Shown: positions 19,906 through 31,328, counted from the first letter of the stretch. The stretch: DNA of 64,000 nt from Acinetobacter sp. TGL-Y2 (GCF_001612555.1 NZ_CP015110.1:248001-312000), one strand, 5' to 3'. The notes: generated by a model from the letters alone, not told the origin. Numbers and translations are program-made.

Positions 19906-21399
19906 ATGACAACAGCGCATCAATTTCAACAATTACAATCTCAAGGCTATAACCTCATTCCTGTTTATCGTCAGCGGTTGGCTGATACTGAAACACCATT
20001 ATCTGTATTTGCTCGTTTGAAACAAGACCAACAAGCCTATTTGTTTGAGTCGGTGGAAGGCGGTGAAAACTGGGCGCGTTATTCGATTATCGGCTTGGGG
20101 GAATCAACGGTTTTTTCTTGCAATGCAGGGCAGCTCACTATTAAACAGGTCGATGGCTCAATTTCAACCGAAGCATGTGGCGATCCATTTCAATATATTC
20201 GTGACTTTCAAGCCCAGCTCAAGGTTCCTTCAAAGTTAGAACTGCCTGATCTGCCGAACTTTACTGGCGGTTTGGTGGGTTATTTGGGGTATGACGCAGT
20301 ACGTTACATTGAGCCACGTCTAAAAAATGTCCCTGAAGCCGATCCAGTTGGATTGCCTGATTTGTGGTTAATGCTCTCAAAAACCGTGGTGGTGTTTGAT
20401 AATTTAAAAGACACGTTGTTTATTATTGTGCATGCAGACACAGCTGAACAAGATGCGTATGCCAAAGCGCAGGCGAAGCTGGATCAAATCGAGGCGATCC
20501 TCGCAACACCCGTCAGTCTACAAGCCAAAAAGCATACTGCACCGAACTTTGTATCACTGACCGGTAAAGAGAAGTACATCGAGTCAATTGCGCGGGTAAA
20601 AGAATACATTCGTGCGGGTGATGTGATGCAAGTGGTACCTGGGCATCGTATGGTCTCTGACTTCGATGGTGATGCTTTGCAGGTCTATCGCGCACTGCGA
20701 CATCTCAATCCTTCGCCGTATTTATTTCATGTTCAAGGCAATACTTTACTGGATAACACGCCGTTTCATATTGTTGGTTCATCGCCAGAAATTTTGTCAC
20801 GTTTGGAAAATGGTATAGCAACGGTCAGACCTTTGGCAGGCACACGACCACGCGGTAAAACCAAAGAAGAAGATTTGGCGCTGGAGCAAGATTTATTGTC
20901 TGACGAAAAAGAGATTGCAGAGCATCTCATGTTGATTGACTTAGGGCGTAATGATGTCGGGCGTGTATCTAAAATTGGTAAAGTGCAAGTCACAGATCAG
21001 ATGGTGATTGAGCGTTATTCACATGTGATGCACATTGTTTCCAATGTTCAGGGTGAAGTACTAGATGGTGTTGATGCGCTAGATGTCTTTAAAGCAACAT
21101 TTCCAGCAGGAACACTCTCGGGTGCACCTAAAATCCGTGCCATGGAAATCATTGACGAAGTTGAGCCTGTAAAGCGCGGTATTTTTGGCGGGGCGGTGGG
21201 TTATTTGGGCTGGCATGGTGAAATGGACATGTCGATTGCCATTCGAACCTGCGTCATTCGTGAAAATAAAGTCTATGTGCAAGCAGGAGCGGGACTTGTG
21301 GTGGACTCAAATCCAGAGTCTGAGTGGAATGAAACCCAAATAAAAGCTCGCGCAGTGATCAAAGCGGTTGAATTATCATCAAATGGTTTGATTTTATGA
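19906..21399 (+). CDS. trpE: Anthranilate synthase component I
   Basis: 497 residues. TrpE makes anthranilate from chorismate, using ammonia supplied by TrpG, the first committed step to tryptophan. The N-terminal domain has the regulatory site around AYLFESVEGGENWARYSIIG. The C-terminal chorismate-binding domain has RPLAGTRPRGKT, LIDLGRNDVGRVS, ATFPAGTLSGAPK and VQAGAGLVVDSNPE. The trpG/D/C genes are not adjacent in this window. No strong ribosome binding site precedes the ATG at 19906, only AGAG, which gives the upstream mini-ORF some relevance. Confidence 0.96.
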   Translation: MTTAHQFQQLQSQGYNLIPVYRQRLADTETPLSVFARLKQDQQAYLFESVEGGENWARYSIIGLGESTVFSCNAGQLTIKQVDGSISTEACGDPFQYIRDFQAQLKVPSKLELPDLPNFTGGLVGYLGYDAVRYIEPRLKNVPEADPVGLPDLWLMLSKTVVVFDNLKDTLFIIVHADTAEQDAYAKAQAKLDQIEAILATPVSLQAKKHTAPNFVSLTGKEKYIESIARVKEYIRAGDVMQVVPGHRMVSDFDGDALQVYRALRHLNPSPYLFHVQGNTLLDNTPFHIVGSSPEILSRLENGIATVRPLAGTRPRGKTKEEDLALEQDLLSDEKEIAEHLMLIDLGRNDVGRVSKIGKVQVTDQMVIERYSHVMHIVSNVQGEVLDGVDALDVFKATFPAGTLSGAPKIRAMEIIDEVEPVKRGIFGGAVGYLGWHGEMDMSIAIRTCVIRENKVYVQAGAGLVVDSNPESEWNETQIKARAVIKAVELSSNGLIL

Positions 21400-21428
21400 G
21401 TTTTTAAGGTTTTTTTTGAAAAAAACAC

Positions 21429-21456
21429 TTGCACGGATTCTAAGTTTTGCTAAACT
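21429..21456 (+). promoter_or_regulatory. Promoter of the tRNA-tuf operon
   Basis: TTGCAC (-35) and TAAACT (-10) are 16 bp apart, about 40 bases before the first tRNA. The GC-rich discriminator GCACACCG is typical of growth-rate and ppGpp-controlled stable RNA promoters. Confidence 0.65.
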
Positions 21457-21497
21457 GCACACCGTTCCGATACGAAACGTATCAAACGCTAAGAAAC

Positions 21498-21573
<76 letters not shown>

Positions 21574-21628
21574 TTTTAGAAGTTTGAGGTTTCGTGTTAG
21601 GGGTAACACTGAAAATAAGTGTAAAAAT

Positions 21629-21712
21629 GGTGAGGTTCCCGAGCGGTCAAAGGGGGCGGACTGTAACTCCGCTACGAAAGTTTCGAAGGTTCGAATCCTT
21701 CCCTCACCACCA
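21629..21712 (+). tRNA. tRNA-Tyr (anticodon GTA)
   Basis: 84 nt with the long variable arm expected of bacterial tRNA-Tyr. Acceptor GGTGAGG / CCTCACC, anticodon loop CTGTAAC, encoded CCA. Confidence 0.97.
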
Positions 21713-21751
21713 ATTTTTAAGACTTTAATTAAGTGGATGTACCAACATCGT

Positions 21752-21827
21752 GCGGGAGTAGCTCAGTTGGTAGAGCGGCAGCCTTCCAAGCTGCATGTCG
21801 CGAGTTCGACCCTCGTCTCCCGCTCCA
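21752..21827 (+). tRNA. tRNA-Gly (anticodon TCC)
   Basis: 76 nt with acceptor GCGGGAG / CTCCCGC, anticodon loop CTTCCAA and encoded CCA. Confidence 0.97.
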
Positions 21828-21850
21828 TTTAGTTTGAAGAATTAATATTT

Positions 21851-21925
<75 letters not shown>

Positions 21926-22074
21926 GATATACAGTTTAGTGACTAGATCACACGGTTTCAAAGAAGCAGGCTATTTAGTCTGCTTTTCAAGTATTTATGG
22001 GTGCCTATTTTTTAGGCGATTGGTCGATACTGAACAATCCTAGAATTGTGTTCGATGTAAACGAGGAAGATCTC

Positions 22075-23265
22075 ATGGCTAAGGCTAAGTTTGAACGTAA
22101 TAAGCCACACGTAAACGTGGGCACAATTGGTCACGTCGACCATGGTAAAACAACTTTAACAGCTGCTATCGCAACTGTATGTGCTAAGCAATTCGGTGGC
22201 GAAGCGAAAGACTACGCTGCAATTGACTCTGCACCTGAAGAAAAAGCACGTGGTATTACTATTAATACTTCACACGTAGAATACGACTCTCCAGCTCGTC
22301 ACTACGCGCACGTAGACTGCCCAGGTCACGCCGATTATGTTAAAAACATGATCACTGGTGCTGCTCAAATGGATGGTGCAATCCTTGTATGTGCTGCGAC
22401 TGACGGTCCTATGCCACAAACACGTGAACACATCCTTTTGTCTCGTCAGGTAGGTGTACCTTTCATCATCGTATTCTTAAACAAATGCGACTTGGTTGAT
22501 GACGAAGAATTGCTTGAATTGGTAGAAATGGAAGTTCGTGAACTTCTTTCTACTTACGACTTCCCAGGTGATGACACTCCAGTGATCCGTGGTTCAGCTT
22601 TGGCTGCACTTAACGGTGAAGAAGGTCAGTACGGTGTTCCTGCTGTTCTTCAACTTGTTGAAGCGCTTGATACCTACATCCCAGAACCAGAACGTGCAAT
22701 CGATAAAGCATTCTTAATGCCAATCGAAGATGTATTCTCTATCTCTGGTCGTGGTACGGTTGTAACAGGTCGTGTTGAATCAGGTATTGTTAAAGTCGGC
22801 GAGTCAGTTGAAATCGTGGGTATCCGTGACACTGTTTTAACTACAGTGACTGGCGTTGAAATGTTCCGTAAATTGCTTGACGAAGGTCGTGCTGGCGAGA
22901 ACTGTGGTGTTCTTCTACGTGGTACTAAGCGTGAAGACGTTCAACGTGGTCAAGTGTTGACTAAACCAGGTGCAATCAAGCCGCACACTAAATTCGATGC
23001 AGAAGTATACGTACTTTCTAAAGAAGAAGGTGGTCGTCATACGCCATTCCTTAACGGTTACCGTCCACAGTTCTACTTCCGTACAACTGACGTAACTGGC
23101 GCGATCAAATTACAAGATGGCGTTGAAATGGTTATGCCTGGTGACAACGTAGAAATGTCAGTAGAACTTATTCACCCAATCGCAATGGATCCAGGTCTAC
23201 GTTTTGCGATCCGTGAAGGTGGTCGTACAGTGGGTGCTGGTGTAGTTGCTAAAGTAACTCTATAA
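22075..23265 (+). CDS. tuf: Translation elongation factor Tu
   Basis: 396 residues, full length. G-domain motifs are GHVDHGKTT (P-loop), DCPGHADYV and NKCDLVDD. The RGITI switch region and domains II and III are complete. EF-Tu carries aminoacyl-tRNA to the ribosome. The start is ATG 22075 with GAGGAAG just upstream; an open frame reaching 21997 is not part of the protein. Codon use is strongly biased (CGT, GGT, GTT), as in highly expressed genes. Cotranscription with the four upstream tRNAs is likely. Confidence 0.98.
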   Translation: MAKAKFERNKPHVNVGTIGHVDHGKTTLTAAIATVCAKQFGGEAKDYAAIDSAPEEKARGITINTSHVEYDSPARHYAHVDCPGHADYVKNMITGAAQMDGAILVCAATDGPMPQTREHILLSRQVGVPFIIVFLNKCDLVDDEELLELVEMEVRELLSTYDFPGDDTPVIRGSALAALNGEEGQYGVPAVLQLVEALDTYIPEPERAIDKAFLMPIEDVFSISGRGTVVTGRVESGIVKVGESVEIVGIRDTVLTTVTGVEMFRKLLDEGRAGENCGVLLRGTKREDVQRGQVLTKPGAIKPHTKFDAEVYVLSKEEGGRHTPFLNGYRPQFYFRTTDVTGAIKLQDGVEMVMPGDNVEMSVELIHPIAMDPGLRFAIREGGRTVGAGVVAKVTL

Positions 23266-23279
23266 TAGATTCAAACGTT

Positions 23280-23310
23280 AAAACCGAGGGTTGCGATTCT
23301 CGGTTTTGTT
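23280..23310 (+). terminator. Stem-loop after tuf
   Basis: AAAACCGAG / CTCGGTTTT with a 10-nt loop and a short interrupted T run, just before tRNA-Trp. Probably a partial terminator or a processing point. Confidence 0.6.
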
Positions 23311-23312
23311 AT

Positions 23313-23388
23313 AGGTCAGTAGTTCAATTGGTAGAGCGTCGGTCTCCAAAACCGAATGTTGGGGGTTCGAGTCCCTCCTGGCCTGCCA
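23313..23388 (+). tRNA. tRNA-Trp (anticodon CCA)
   Basis: 76 nt with acceptor AGGTCAG / CTGGCCT, anticodon loop CTCCAAA and encoded CCA. It lies between tuf and secE, as in many gammaproteobacteria. Confidence 0.97.
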
Positions 23389-23408
23389 GATTATTTTCAA
23401 TAAAAAGC

Positions 23409-23436
23409 TTGATGCTGGCTAAACTGGTCATATAAT
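23409..23436 (+). promoter_or_regulatory. Promoter of secE-nusG
   Basis: TTGATG and TATAAT with a 16-bp spacer, about 30 bases before the secE start. The -10 is a perfect consensus match. Confidence 0.7.
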
Positions 23437-23465
23437 AAGTCGCGAATCCTACGACGAGTACAAAA

Positions 23466-23906
23466 ATGTCGAATGATAAATCGCGTGACGCATTAAGCGA
23501 AGCGCCAATTCCTCAAAGAAACAATTCAGTTGAAGTCGTTCAGTCTGGTTCACCAGTTGATGTGATTTTATGGGTTATTGCATTGGTATTATTAACCGGT
23601 GCATTTATGGTAAATCAACATCTTCCGGCGTATTGGATCCCAGCAAATAGTGTTTGGGTGCGCGTTGGGGTAATTTTGGCTTGTATCGTTGTGGCTTTAG
23701 GTTTATTATACGCCACCCATCAAGGCAAAGGCTTTGTACGGCTGCTTAAAGATTCACGTATAGAATTACGTCGTGTCGTTTGGCCTACAAAGCAAGAAAC
23801 AGTAACCGCCTCATGGCAAGTTCTTCTTGTTGTGGTGATCACCTCCATTGGTTTATGGTGTTTTGATTACATTATTGGTTGGTTGATGAAGTTTATTATC
23901 GGGTAA
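23466..23906 (+). CDS. secE: Preprotein translocase subunit SecE
   Basis: 146 residues with three hydrophobic segments (about residues 30-50, 62-82 and 115-140), like the long E. coli form. The conserved cytoplasmic amphipathic part, ELRRVVWPTKQETVTASW, precedes the last helix. SecE clamps SecY in the inner-membrane translocon. It stops 5 bases before nusG. Confidence 0.95.
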   Translation: MSNDKSRDALSEAPIPQRNNSVEVVQSGSPVDVILWVIALVLLTGAFMVNQHLPAYWIPANSVWVRVGVILACIVVALGLLYATHQGKGFVRLLKDSRIELRRVVWPTKQETVTASWQVLLVVVITSIGLWCFDYIIGWLMKFIIG

Positions 23907-23911
23907 GAGCT

Positions 23912-24445
23912 ATGAAACGTTGGTACATTATTCATGCCTATTCAGGTTATGAAAAACAAGTAATGCGTTCGCTTAATGATCGAATCCAGCGTAGCGCTGT
24001 GGCCGATAGCTTTGGTGAAGTTCTCGTTCCTACCGAAGAAGTGGTGGAAATGAAGGACGGTAAGAAACGTAAATCAGAGCGTAAGTTCTTTCCAGGTTAT
24101 GTTTTAATTGAAATGGAAATGAATGACGATACTTGGCACATTGTTAAAGAATGTCCAAAAGTACTCGGGTTTATTGGTGGTACGGCTGAAAAACCAGCAC
24201 CAATTACGCAAAAAGAAGCTGATGCGATTCTTGCGCGTGTACGCAATACAGGTGAAGCACCACGTCCTAAGACGATGTTTGAGCCTGGCGAAGAATTACT
24301 TGTGACTGACGGTCCATTCACAGACTTTAAAGGTGTTGTGGAAGAAGTTCAGTACGAAAAGTCGCGTTTAACGTTGACGATTAATGTATTTAACCGACCA
24401 ACTCAAGTTGAATTGGAATTTCGTCAAGTCGAAAAGTCAGATTAA
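23912..24445 (+). CDS. nusG: Transcription termination/antitermination factor NusG
   Basis: 177 residues. The NGN domain opens with MKRWYIIHAYSGYEKQV, and FFPGYVLIEMEM is present. The KOW domain at the C-terminus has EPGEELLVTDGPFTDFKGVV. NusG binds RNA polymerase and links it to Rho or the ribosome. ATG 23912 fits the family start; the frame is open upstream into secE but that part is not NusG. Confidence 0.97.
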   Translation: MKRWYIIHAYSGYEKQVMRSLNDRIQRSAVADSFGEVLVPTEEVVEMKDGKKRKSERKFFPGYVLIEMEMNDDTWHIVKECPKVLGFIGGTAEKPAPITQKEADAILARVRNTGEAPRPKTMFEPGEELLVTDGPFTDFKGVVEEVQYEKSRLTLTINVFNRPTQVELEFRQVEKSD

Positions 24446-24463
24446 GTTAAGTTGGTTTAAAAC

Positions 24464-24490
24464 GCCCGATTTGTTATGGATCGGGCATTG
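24464..24490 (+). terminator. Stem-loop between nusG and rplK
   Basis: GCCCGAT / ATCGGGC with a TTGTTATGG loop and T-rich but interrupted downstream sequence. Likely a partial terminator or an element of the rplK leader. Confidence 0.5.
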
Positions 24491-24564
24491 TTGTTGTAAC
24501 GGTTAACGTTACTTGAAATTATTGGGGAGCCTTCATCGGCGTTTGCACCCAGAGGTAATAGATA

Positions 24565-24993
24565 ATGGCTAAGAAGATTGACGGCTATATCAAGCTGCAA
24601 GTTCCAGCTGGTAAAGCGAATCCATCTCCACCGATTGGTCCTGCACTAGGTCAACGTGGTGTGAACATCATGGCATTCTGTAAAGAATTCAATGCTGCGA
24701 CACAAAAACTAGAAGCTGGTCTTCCAATTCCAGTCGTGATTACTGTGTATAACGACAAGTCGTTTACATTCATCATGAAAACACCTCCTGCTGCTGTTCT
24801 ACTTAAGAAAGCTGCTGGTATCCAAAAGGGTTCAGCTGTACCTAACAAAACTAAAGTTGGTACTTTGACTCGCGCTCAATTGGAAGAAATTGCGACTACT
24901 AAAGAACCAGATTTAACTGGTGCTGATTTAGACGCACGTGTACGTACCATTGCTGGTTCTGCGCGTTCTATGGGCTTGGAAGTGGAGCTATAA
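24565..24993 (+). CDS. rplK: 50S ribosomal protein L11
   Basis: 142 residues, standard length. The N-terminal proline-rich [17 protein letters not shown] and the C-terminal RNA-binding [14 protein letters not shown] are intact. L11 forms the GTPase-associated centre with 23S rRNA and is the thiostrepton target. AGAGG precedes the ATG. It is followed 3 bases later by rplA. Confidence 0.98.
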   Translation: MAKKIDGYIKLQVPAGKANPSPPIGPALGQRGVNIMAFCKEFNAATQKLEAGLPIPVVITVYNDKSFTFIMKTPPAAVLLKKAAGIQKGSAVPNKTKVGTLTRAQLEEIATTKEPDLTGADLDARVRTIAGSARSMGLEVEL

Positions 24994-24996
24994 GAC

Positions 24997-25692
24997 ATGG
25001 CTAAGTTAACGAAACGTCAAAAAGCAATTGCTACTGTTGTTGAAGCTCAAAAAGTTTACACTTTAGAAGAAGCAGTTCAAGTTCTTAACGAACTTCCAGC
25101 TGTTAAATTTAAAGAGTCTATGGATGTATCAGTAAACCTGGGTGTTGACCCACGTAAATCTGACCAAGTTGTTCGTGGCGCGACTACACTTCCTGCAGGT
25201 ACGGGTAAAACTGTACGTGTTGCTGTGTTTGCTCAAGGCGCTGCTGCTGAAGCTGCTAAAGCTGAAGGCGCTGACATCGTTGGTTTTGATGATCTTGCTG
25301 AAAGCATTCAAGCGGGTAACCTTGACTTTGACGTTGTGATTGCTGCACCAGACGCTATGCGCGTTGTGGGTAAGCTTGGTACGATCCTTGGTCCACGTGG
25401 CTTAATGCCTAACCCTAAAGTGGGTACGGTTACTCCTGACGTGGCTGGCGCTGTTCGCAATGCTAAAGCTGGTCAAGCGCGCTACCGTGTTGACAAAGGT
25501 GGTATTATCCACGCTGCGATTGGTCAAGTAGGTTTCACTGCTGAATCAATTCGTTCAAACGTTGAAGCACTTGTTGCTGACCTTAAGAAAGCAAAACCTG
25601 CTACGTCTAAAGGTGTTTACATTAAAAAGATCACTTTGAGCTCTACTATGGGTCCTGGTCTTATAATTGATGTTGCAAACGTTTCTAACTAA
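24997..25692 (+). CDS. rplA: 50S ribosomal protein L1
   Basis: 231 residues. Typical parts are [34 protein letters not shown] and [15 protein letters not shown]1 forms the mobile stalk at the ribosomal E site and is the usual translational repressor of the rplKA operon. An AT-rich stem-loop follows at 25725-25753. Confidence 0.98.
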   Translation: MAKLTKRQKAIATVVEAQKVYTLEEAVQVLNELPAVKFKESMDVSVNLGVDPRKSDQVVRGATTLPAGTGKTVRVAVFAQGAAAEAAKAEGADIVGFDDLAESIQAGNLDFDVVIAAPDAMRVVGKLGTILGPRGLMPNPKVGTVTPDVAGAVRNAKAGQARYRVDKGGIIHAAIGQVGFTAESIRSNVEALVADLKKAKPATSKGVYIKKITLSSTMGPGLIIDVANVSN

Positions 25693-25724
25693 GTTCGACT
25701 TAGACAGAATTTTAAAGCCCTGAG

Positions 25725-25753
25725 TAAGATTTAAAGCAATGCTCTAAATCTTA
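25725..25753 (+). promoter_or_regulatory. AT-rich stem-loop after rplA
   Basis: TAAGATTTA / TAAATCTTA with an inner AGC/GCT pair. There is no T run, so it is not a standard terminator. It may be a processing or stability element between the L1 and L10 cistrons. Confidence 0.4.
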
Positions 25754-25764
25754 AGCAAGAAACT

Positions 25765-25992
25765 TTACGTCTCTTGCGGTACTTAGGCAAACTTTGAATT
25801 GATAAATATATGTTTATCAGCGTCAAAGACCGCAGGCGAGGAGCGTTTTTCGGAATTCTCTTCTTAATTGTCCAGCCTGCGTAGACGCGGTGGTGTGATT
25901 TGTTCATCCTCCGCGTGTAAGTTCAGTCATGAACTTACGAATTGGGAGTGTGCTTCGTGTAAGCACATAGATCACCGTTAGGAGGTTTTACA
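25765..25992 (+). promoter_or_regulatory. L10 leader (rplJ autoregulatory mRNA region)
   Basis: The 300-bp gap between rplA and rplJ has no ORF but several stems. These include a perfect hairpin GTAAGTTCA-gtca-TGAACTTAC at 25918-25939 and TGTGCTT/AAGCACA just after it, then AGGAGG before the ATG. Position and structure match the leader where the L10-L7/L12 complex represses its own mRNA. Assignment is by context and pairing. Confidence 0.65.
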
Positions 25993-26517
25993 ATGGCTCT
26001 TCTTATCGAAGGCAAAAAACAGATCGTAGCTGAAGTGGCTGAAATTGCTTCTACTGCGTATGCTGCTGTTGTTGCTGACTACCAAGGTTTAACTGTTGAG
26101 CAATTAACTGCTCTTCGTGTTGAAGCTCGTAAGTTGGGTGTTGCTACACGTGTTGTACGTAATACTTTGGCTAAACGCGCTCTTCAAGATACGCAATTTG
26201 CGATCTTGGATGAAAATCTTGTTGGCCCAACAATTTTAGCTTTCTCTACTTCTGAAGATGACATGGGTGCTGCTGCACGTTTGTTTGAAGAATTTGCGAA
26301 AACTAATAAAGCATTTGAACTTAAAGCTGCTGCATTTGACGGCAAACTTTATCAAGGTGCAGACGTTAGCGTTATCGCGAATCTTCCGAACCAAGAAAAA
26401 GCGCTTACTATGCTTGCATCTGTTCTTCAGGCTCCTATTTCGAAATTGGGTCGCTTACTTACAGCGCTTCAAGAGAAAAACGAAGCGCCAGAAGTTACAG
26501 AAACTACAGAAGCTTAA
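25993..26517 (+). CDS. rplJ: 50S ribosomal protein L10
   Basis: 174 residues. The rRNA-binding N-terminus (ADYQGLTVEQLTALRVEAR, then VVRNTLAKRAL) and the C-terminal helix that carries L7/L12 dimers are present. TAGGAGG lies 9 nt upstream. The C-terminus ends in a short TE-rich tail. Downstream by 42 bp is rplL. Confidence 0.98.
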   Translation: MALLIEGKKQIVAEVAEIASTAYAAVVADYQGLTVEQLTALRVEARKLGVATRVVRNTLAKRALQDTQFAILDENLVGPTILAFSTSEDDMGAAARLFEEFAKTNKAFELKAAAFDGKLYQGADVSVIANLPNQEKALTMLASVLQAPISKLGRLLTALQEKNEAPEVTETTEA

Positions 26518-26559
26518 ATCTACTCACACCTCATTCAATATCCATTTGGAGTTACTCTC

Positions 26560-26925
26560 ATGGCTTTAACAAACGAAGAAATCCTAAACGCAGTTGCTGA
26601 AAAAACTGTTCTTGAACTTGTTGAACTTATCTCTGCTTTCGAAGAAAAATTCAACGTTTCTGCTGCTGCTGTAGCTGTTGCTGCGGGTCCTGCTGTTGCT
26701 GCTGCTGAAGAGCAATCAGAATTCAACGTTGAGTTGACTTCTTTCGGCGCGAACAAAGTTGCGGTAATTAAAGCAGTTCGTGAGGTTACTGGTCTTGGCT
26801 TGAAAGAAGCTAAAGATTTAGTTGAAGGCGCTCCACAAGTTCTTAAAGAAGGCGTTTCTAAAGAAGAAGCTGCTGAACTTAAAGCTAAGCTTGAAACTAC
26901 TGGCGCTACAATTACTGTTAAGTAA
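26560..26925 (+). CDS. rplL: 50S ribosomal protein L7/L12
   Basis: 121 residues. The N-terminal dimerisation part ([19 protein letters not shown]), Ala-rich hinge ([14 protein letters not shown]) and C-terminal factor-binding domain ([15 protein letters not shown], ending GATITVK) are complete. It recruits translation GTPases. The gene is followed by two hairpins before rpoB. Confidence 0.98.
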   Translation: MALTNEEILNAVAEKTVLELVELISAFEEKFNVSAAAVAVAAGPAVAAAEEQSEFNVELTSFGANKVAVIKAVREVTGLGLKEAKDLVEGAPQVLKEGVSKEEAAELKAKLETTGATITVK

Positions 26926-26964
26926 TTTCGCCAAGGGGTCAATATTAATTTGACCCCGAAATTT

Positions 26965-26995
26965 GGCTGATGGCTCTTGGGTCATCAGCCTTTTT
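26965..26995 (+). terminator. rplL-rpoB attenuator
   Basis: GGCTGATG / CATCAGCC with a 10-nt loop followed by five T. Immediately upstream a second hairpin, GGGGTCAA / TTGACCCC (26935-26957), is present. A partial terminator here would set the ratio of ribosomal proteins to RNA polymerase, as in E. coli. No gene lies between it and rpoB at 27230; the gap is AT-rich. Confidence 0.75.
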
Positions 26996-27229
26996 GCGTT
27001 ACAATAATCGGCTCGATTTTTGTTTACGTGATGTGAAAAGCATTATTTTTATAATAATTGAATAATATCAAATGCTTACCAATATTTTTCCATGTTTAAA
27101 AATATTGTTAAGCGTTTTAATACCACTTAAAATTGCAGCATTTGAACAAAGTGGTGGTCATATCGACCTGCGTAATTCCTTCTGAACCCGTTCTGCAGGC
27201 GGGTTTAGTTTACTTTCCGAGGACTCCAG

Positions 27230-30200
27230 ATGGCATACTCATATACCGAAAAGAAACGGATCCGTAAGAATTTTGGTAAATTGCCTAGCGTAATGGATGC
27301 TCCGTACTTGCTTTCGATCCAAGTCGACTCGTACAGAACATTCCTACAAGATGGCAAAACACCAAAAAACCGCGAAGATATCGGTCTCCAAGCTGCATTT
27401 CGTTCAGTTTTTCCAATTGAAAGCTATTCTGGCAATGCTGCTTTAGAATTCGTTGAGTATAGCCTTGGTAAACCAGAGTTTGATGTACGCGAGTGTATTC
27501 TACGCGGCTCAACCTATGCGGCACCAATGCGCGTTAAAATTCGTTTGATCATTAAAGATCGCGAAACAAAATCAATCAAAGATGTACGTGAACAAGAAGT
27601 GTATATGGGTGAAATGCCACTCATGACACAGAACGGTACATTCGTGATTAACGGGACTGAGCGTGTAATCGTATCTCAGTTACACCGTTCTCCGGGCGTA
27701 TTCTTTGATCATGATAAAGGCAAAACTCACTCAAGCGGTAAAGTGCTTTATTCAGCACGTATCATTCCTTACCGTGGTTCATGGTTAGATTTTGAATTCG
27801 ATGCTAAAGACTTAGTATTCGTTCGTATTGACCGTCGTCGTAAACTGCTTGCGACTGTAATTTTACGTGCGCTTAACTACAGCAATGAACAAATTCTAGA
27901 CATGTTCTATGAAAAAGTTCCTGTATATCTAGATATGGGTAGCTACCAGATTGACCTCGTGCCTGAACGCCTTCGCGGTGAAATGGCTCAATTTGACATC
28001 TTGGATAAAGATGGCAAAGCGATCGTTGAACAAGGTAAACGTATTAATGCGCGTCACGTGCGTCAAATGGAAGCTTCTGGCTTAACCAAGCTGCCTGTTC
28101 CTGATGAGTACTTGTACGAGCGTATTACTGCACAAGATATTAAATTACATGATGGCGACGTTATTGCTGCAAACACAGTACTGAGTCATGAAGTAATGGT
28201 AAAATTGGCTGAAGGTGGTGTTAAAGAATTTAACATCCTTTATACCAATGACATCGACCGCGGTTCATTCGTTGCTGATTCTCTACGTGCAGATACGACT
28301 TCTGGTCGTGAAGAAGCACTGGTAGAAATCTACAAAGTGATGCGTCCAGGCGAGCCACCAACAAAAGAAGCTGCTGAAAACCTATTCAATAACTTGTTCT
28401 TCTCATCTGAACGTTATGACTTATCTCCTGTAGGTCGTATGAAGTTCAACCGTCGTTTGGGTCGTCCTTACGAAGTGGGTACGGATCAGAAGTCTCGTGA
28501 AGTTGAAGGCATTCTTTCGAATGCTGACATCATTGATGTATTGAAGACTTTAGTTGAAATTCGTAATGGTAAAGGCGAAGTCGACGATATCGATCACTTG
28601 GGTAACCGTCGTGTTCGTTCTGTGGGTGAAATGACTGAGAACCAATTCCGTGTCGGTTTGGTTCGTGTTGAACGTGCTGTTAAAGAGCGTTTATCTCAAG
28701 CAGAAACGGATAACTTGTCTCCACAAGATTTGATCAACGCGAAACCTGTTGCTGCTGCAATCAAAGAATTCTTTGGTTCAAGCCAATTGTCACAGTTCAT
28801 GGACCAAAACAATCCATTGTCTGAAATCACGCACAAACGTCGTGTATCAGCATTAGGGCCAGGTGGTTTAACACGTGAACGTGCAGGTTTTGAAGTACGT
28901 GACGTACATCAAACGCATTATGGTCGTGTATGTCCAATTGAAACGCCGGAAGGTCCAAACATTGGTTTGATCAACTCGCTTTCTGTTTATGCTAAAGCCA
29001 ATAACTTCGGTTTCTTGGAAACACCTTACCGTAAAGTTGTCGATGGCCGTGTAACTATGGATATCGAATACCTATCTGCAATTGAAGAAGTGGGTACTGT
29101 GATTGCACAGGCCGATTCTGGTATGGATGCAGAGGGTAACTTAACAGAAGATTTCGTCTCTGTACGTCATCAAGGTGACTTCGTTCGTTTGTCGCCTGAA
29201 AAAGTGACACATATGGACGTTTCTGCTCAGCAAGTTGTATCTGTTGCTGCATCGCTCATTCCGTTCCTTGAGCACGATGACGCGAACCGTGCATTGATGG
29301 GTTCAAACATGCAACGTCAGGCTGTTCCTACGCTGATTGCTGACAAGCCGCTTGTTGGTACAGGTATGGAAGCAAACGTAGCGCATGACTCTGGTGTATG
29401 TGTGATCGCAGGTCGTGGTGGACGTATTGAGTTTGTAGATGCATCTCGTGTTGTTATTCGTGTAAACGAAGAAGAGATGATCGCTGGTGAAGCTGGTGTT
29501 GATATCTACAACTTGATCAAATATACGCGTTCGAACCAAAACACGTGTATCAACCAGAAAGTTCTGGTGAACATGGGTGATAAAGTCGGTCGTGGCGATG
29601 TACTCGCTGATGGTCCATCTACAGATGGCGGTGAGCTTGCACTGGGTCAAAACATGCGCGTTGCGTTCATGACGTGGAATGGTTACAACTATGAAGACTC
29701 GATCTTGTTATCAGAGCGTGTACTTCAAGAAGACCGTTTAACTTCAATTCATATTCAAGAATTGTCGTGTGTTGCGCGTGATACTAAATTAGGTTCTGAA
29801 GAGATTACTGCCGATATCCCGAACGTGGGTGAAGCTGCATTATCGAAACTTGATGAATCGGGTATTGTTTACATCGGTGCTGAAGTCACTGCTGGTGATA
29901 TTCTTGTTGGTAAAGTAACGCCTAAAGGTGAAACGCAATTAACACCGGAAGAGAAATTGCTTCGCGCAATCTTCGGTGAAAAAGCGGCTGACGTGAAAGA
30001 TTCATCTTTACGTGTTCCATCGGGCACGAAAGGTACAGTGATTGACGTTCAAGTGTTTACACGTGACGGCATTGAGAAAGATGAACGTGCTCAAGCAATT
30101 GAGAAAGCTCAACTTGATGCTTACCGTAAAGATTTGAAAGAAGAATACAAAATCTTCGAAGAAGCAGCACGTGAACGTGTTATCCGTTTACTTACGGGTA

Positions 30201-31318
30201 AAGAGTCAAATGGTGGCGGCACGACTAAACGTGGCGACAAATTGACTGATGATGTGTTGTCTGCACTTGAACTTGTTGATTTACTTGATATTCAACCTGT
30301 TGATGAAGCAATCGCTGAGCGTTTAACGCAAATCCAAGTGTTCTTGAAAGAGAAGAGCATTGAGATTGATGAGAAATTTGCAGAGAAAAAACGCAAACTT
30401 TCTACAGGTGATGAGCTAACAACAGGTGTATTGAAAGTTGTTAAAGTTTACTTGGCTGTTAAACGTCGCATCCAACCGGGTGACAAAATGGCGGGTCGTC
30501 ATGGTAACAAAGGTGTTGTCTCTAACATCTTGCCAGTAGAAGACATGCCACATGATGCAAACGGTGTACCTGTTGATATCGTGTTGAACCCACTGGGTGT
30601 ACCATCACGTATGAACGTGGGTCAGATTCTAGAGACTCACTTGGGTATGGCTGCAAAAGGTCTTGGCGATAAAATCGACAAGATGTTAGAACAGCAACGT
30701 ACCATTGCAGAACTTCGTATTTTCTTAGACAAGATTTATAACAAAGTGGGTGGCGAACAAGAAGATCTTGATAGCTTAACCGATGATGAAATCTTGGCAC
30801 TTTGTAAGAACTTGCGTAAAGGTGTTCCGCTTGCTACACCAGTATTTGATGGTGCTGACGAAAGCCAAATCAAAGAATTGTTAGAACTCGCTGATATTCC
30901 ACGTACGGGTCAAACTGTATTGTTTGATGGTCGTACCGGTGAGCGTTTTGACCGTCCAGTAACTGTAGGTTACATGTACATGTTGAAACTGAACCACTTG
31001 GTTGATGACAAGATGCATGCGCGTTCTACTGGTTCTTATTCTCTTGTAACGCAACAACCATTGGGCGGTAAAGCTCAGTTTGGTGGTCAGCGTTTCGGTG
31101 AGATGGAAGTCTGGGCGCTTGAAGCATATGGCGCAGCTTACACGCTCCAAGAAATGCTTACTGTTAAGTCGGATGACGTTGAAGGTCGTACTCGCATCTA
31201 TAAGAATATTGTAGATGGCAACCATTATATGGATCCGGGCATGCCTGAATCGTTCAACGTATTGACTAAAGAGATCCGTTCTTTAGGTATCAACATTGAA
31301 CTGAAAAATGGTGACTAA
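27230..31318 (+). CDS. rpoB: RNA polymerase beta subunit
   Basis: 1362 residues, full length. The rifampicin pocket, [20 protein letters not shown] then [12 protein letters not shown] (near residue 530), has the wild-type D, H and S at the usual resistance positions. The active-site region [15 protein letters not shown] and the C-terminal clamp sequence [20 protein letters not shown] are present. GAGGAC precedes the ATG. It is separated from rpoC by 176 bp that contain a palindromic repeat. Confidence 0.99.
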   Translation: MAYSYTEKKRIRKNFGKLPSVMDAPYLLSIQVDSYRTFLQDGKTPKNREDIGLQAAFRSVFPIESYSGNAALEFVEYSLGKPEFDVRECILRGSTYAAPMRVKIRLIIKDRETKSIKDVREQEVYMGEMPLMTQNGTFVINGTERVIVSQLHRSPGVFFDHDKGKTHSSGKVLYSARIIPYRGSWLDFEFDAKDLVFVRIDRRRKLLATVILRALNYSNEQILDMFYEKVPVYLDMGSYQIDLVPERLRGEMAQFDILDKDGKAIVEQGKRINARHVRQMEASGLTKLPVPDEYLYERITAQDIKLHDGDVIAANTVLSHEVMVKLAEGGVKEFNILYTNDIDRGSFVADSLRADTTSGREEALVEIYKVMRPGEPPTKEAAENLFNNLFFSSERYDLSPVGRMKFNRRLGRPYEVGTDQKSREVEGILSNADIIDVLKTLVEIRNGKGEVDDIDHLGNRRVRSVGEMTENQFRVGLVRVERAVKERLSQAETDNLSPQDLINAKPVAAAIKEFFGSSQLSQFMDQNNPLSEITHKRRVSALGPGGLTRERAGFEVRDVHQTHYGRVCPIETPEGPNIGLINSLSVYAKANNFGFLETPYRKVVDGRVTMDIEYLSAIEEVGTVIAQADSGMDAEGNLTEDFVSVRHQGDFVRLSPEKVTHMDVSAQQVVSVAASLIPFLEHDDANRALMGSNMQRQAVPTLIADKPLVGTGMEANVAHDSGVCVIAGRGGRIEFVDASRVVIRVNEEEMIAGEAGVDIYNLIKYTRSNQNTCINQKVLVNMGDKVGRGDVLADGPSTDGGELALGQNMRVAFMTWNGYNYEDSILLSERVLQEDRLTSIHIQELSCVARDTKLGSEEITADIPNVGEAALSKLDESGIVYIGAEVTAGDILVGKVTPKGETQLTPEEKLLRAIFGEKAADVKDSSLRVPSGTKGTVIDVQVFTRDGIEKDERAQAIEKAQLDAYRKDLKEEYKIFEEAARERVIRLLTGKESNGGGTTKRGDKLTDDVLSALELVDLLDIQPVDEAIAERLTQIQVFLKEKSIEIDEKFAEKKRKLSTGDELTTGVLKVVKVYLAVKRRIQPGDKMAGRHGNKGVVSNILPVEDMPHDANGVPVDIVLNPLGVPSRMNVGQILETHLGMAAKGLGDKIDKMLEQQRTIAELRIFLDKIYNKVGGEQEDLDSLTDDEILALCKNLRKGVPLATPVFDGADESQIKELLELADIPRTGQTVLFDGRTGERFDRPVTVGYMYMLKLNHLVDDKMHARSTGSYSLVTQQPLGGKAQFGGQRFGEMEVWALEAYGAAYTLQEMLTVKSDDVEGRTRIYKNIVDGNHYMDPGMPESFNVLTKEIRSLGINIELKNGD

Positions 31319-31328
31319 TTAGCCATTG

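Noticed and set aside
22000..22074. Upstream extension of the tuf frame
   Set aside because: It overlaps untranslated leader, and GAGGAAG is placed for ATG 22075, the universal EF-Tu start.
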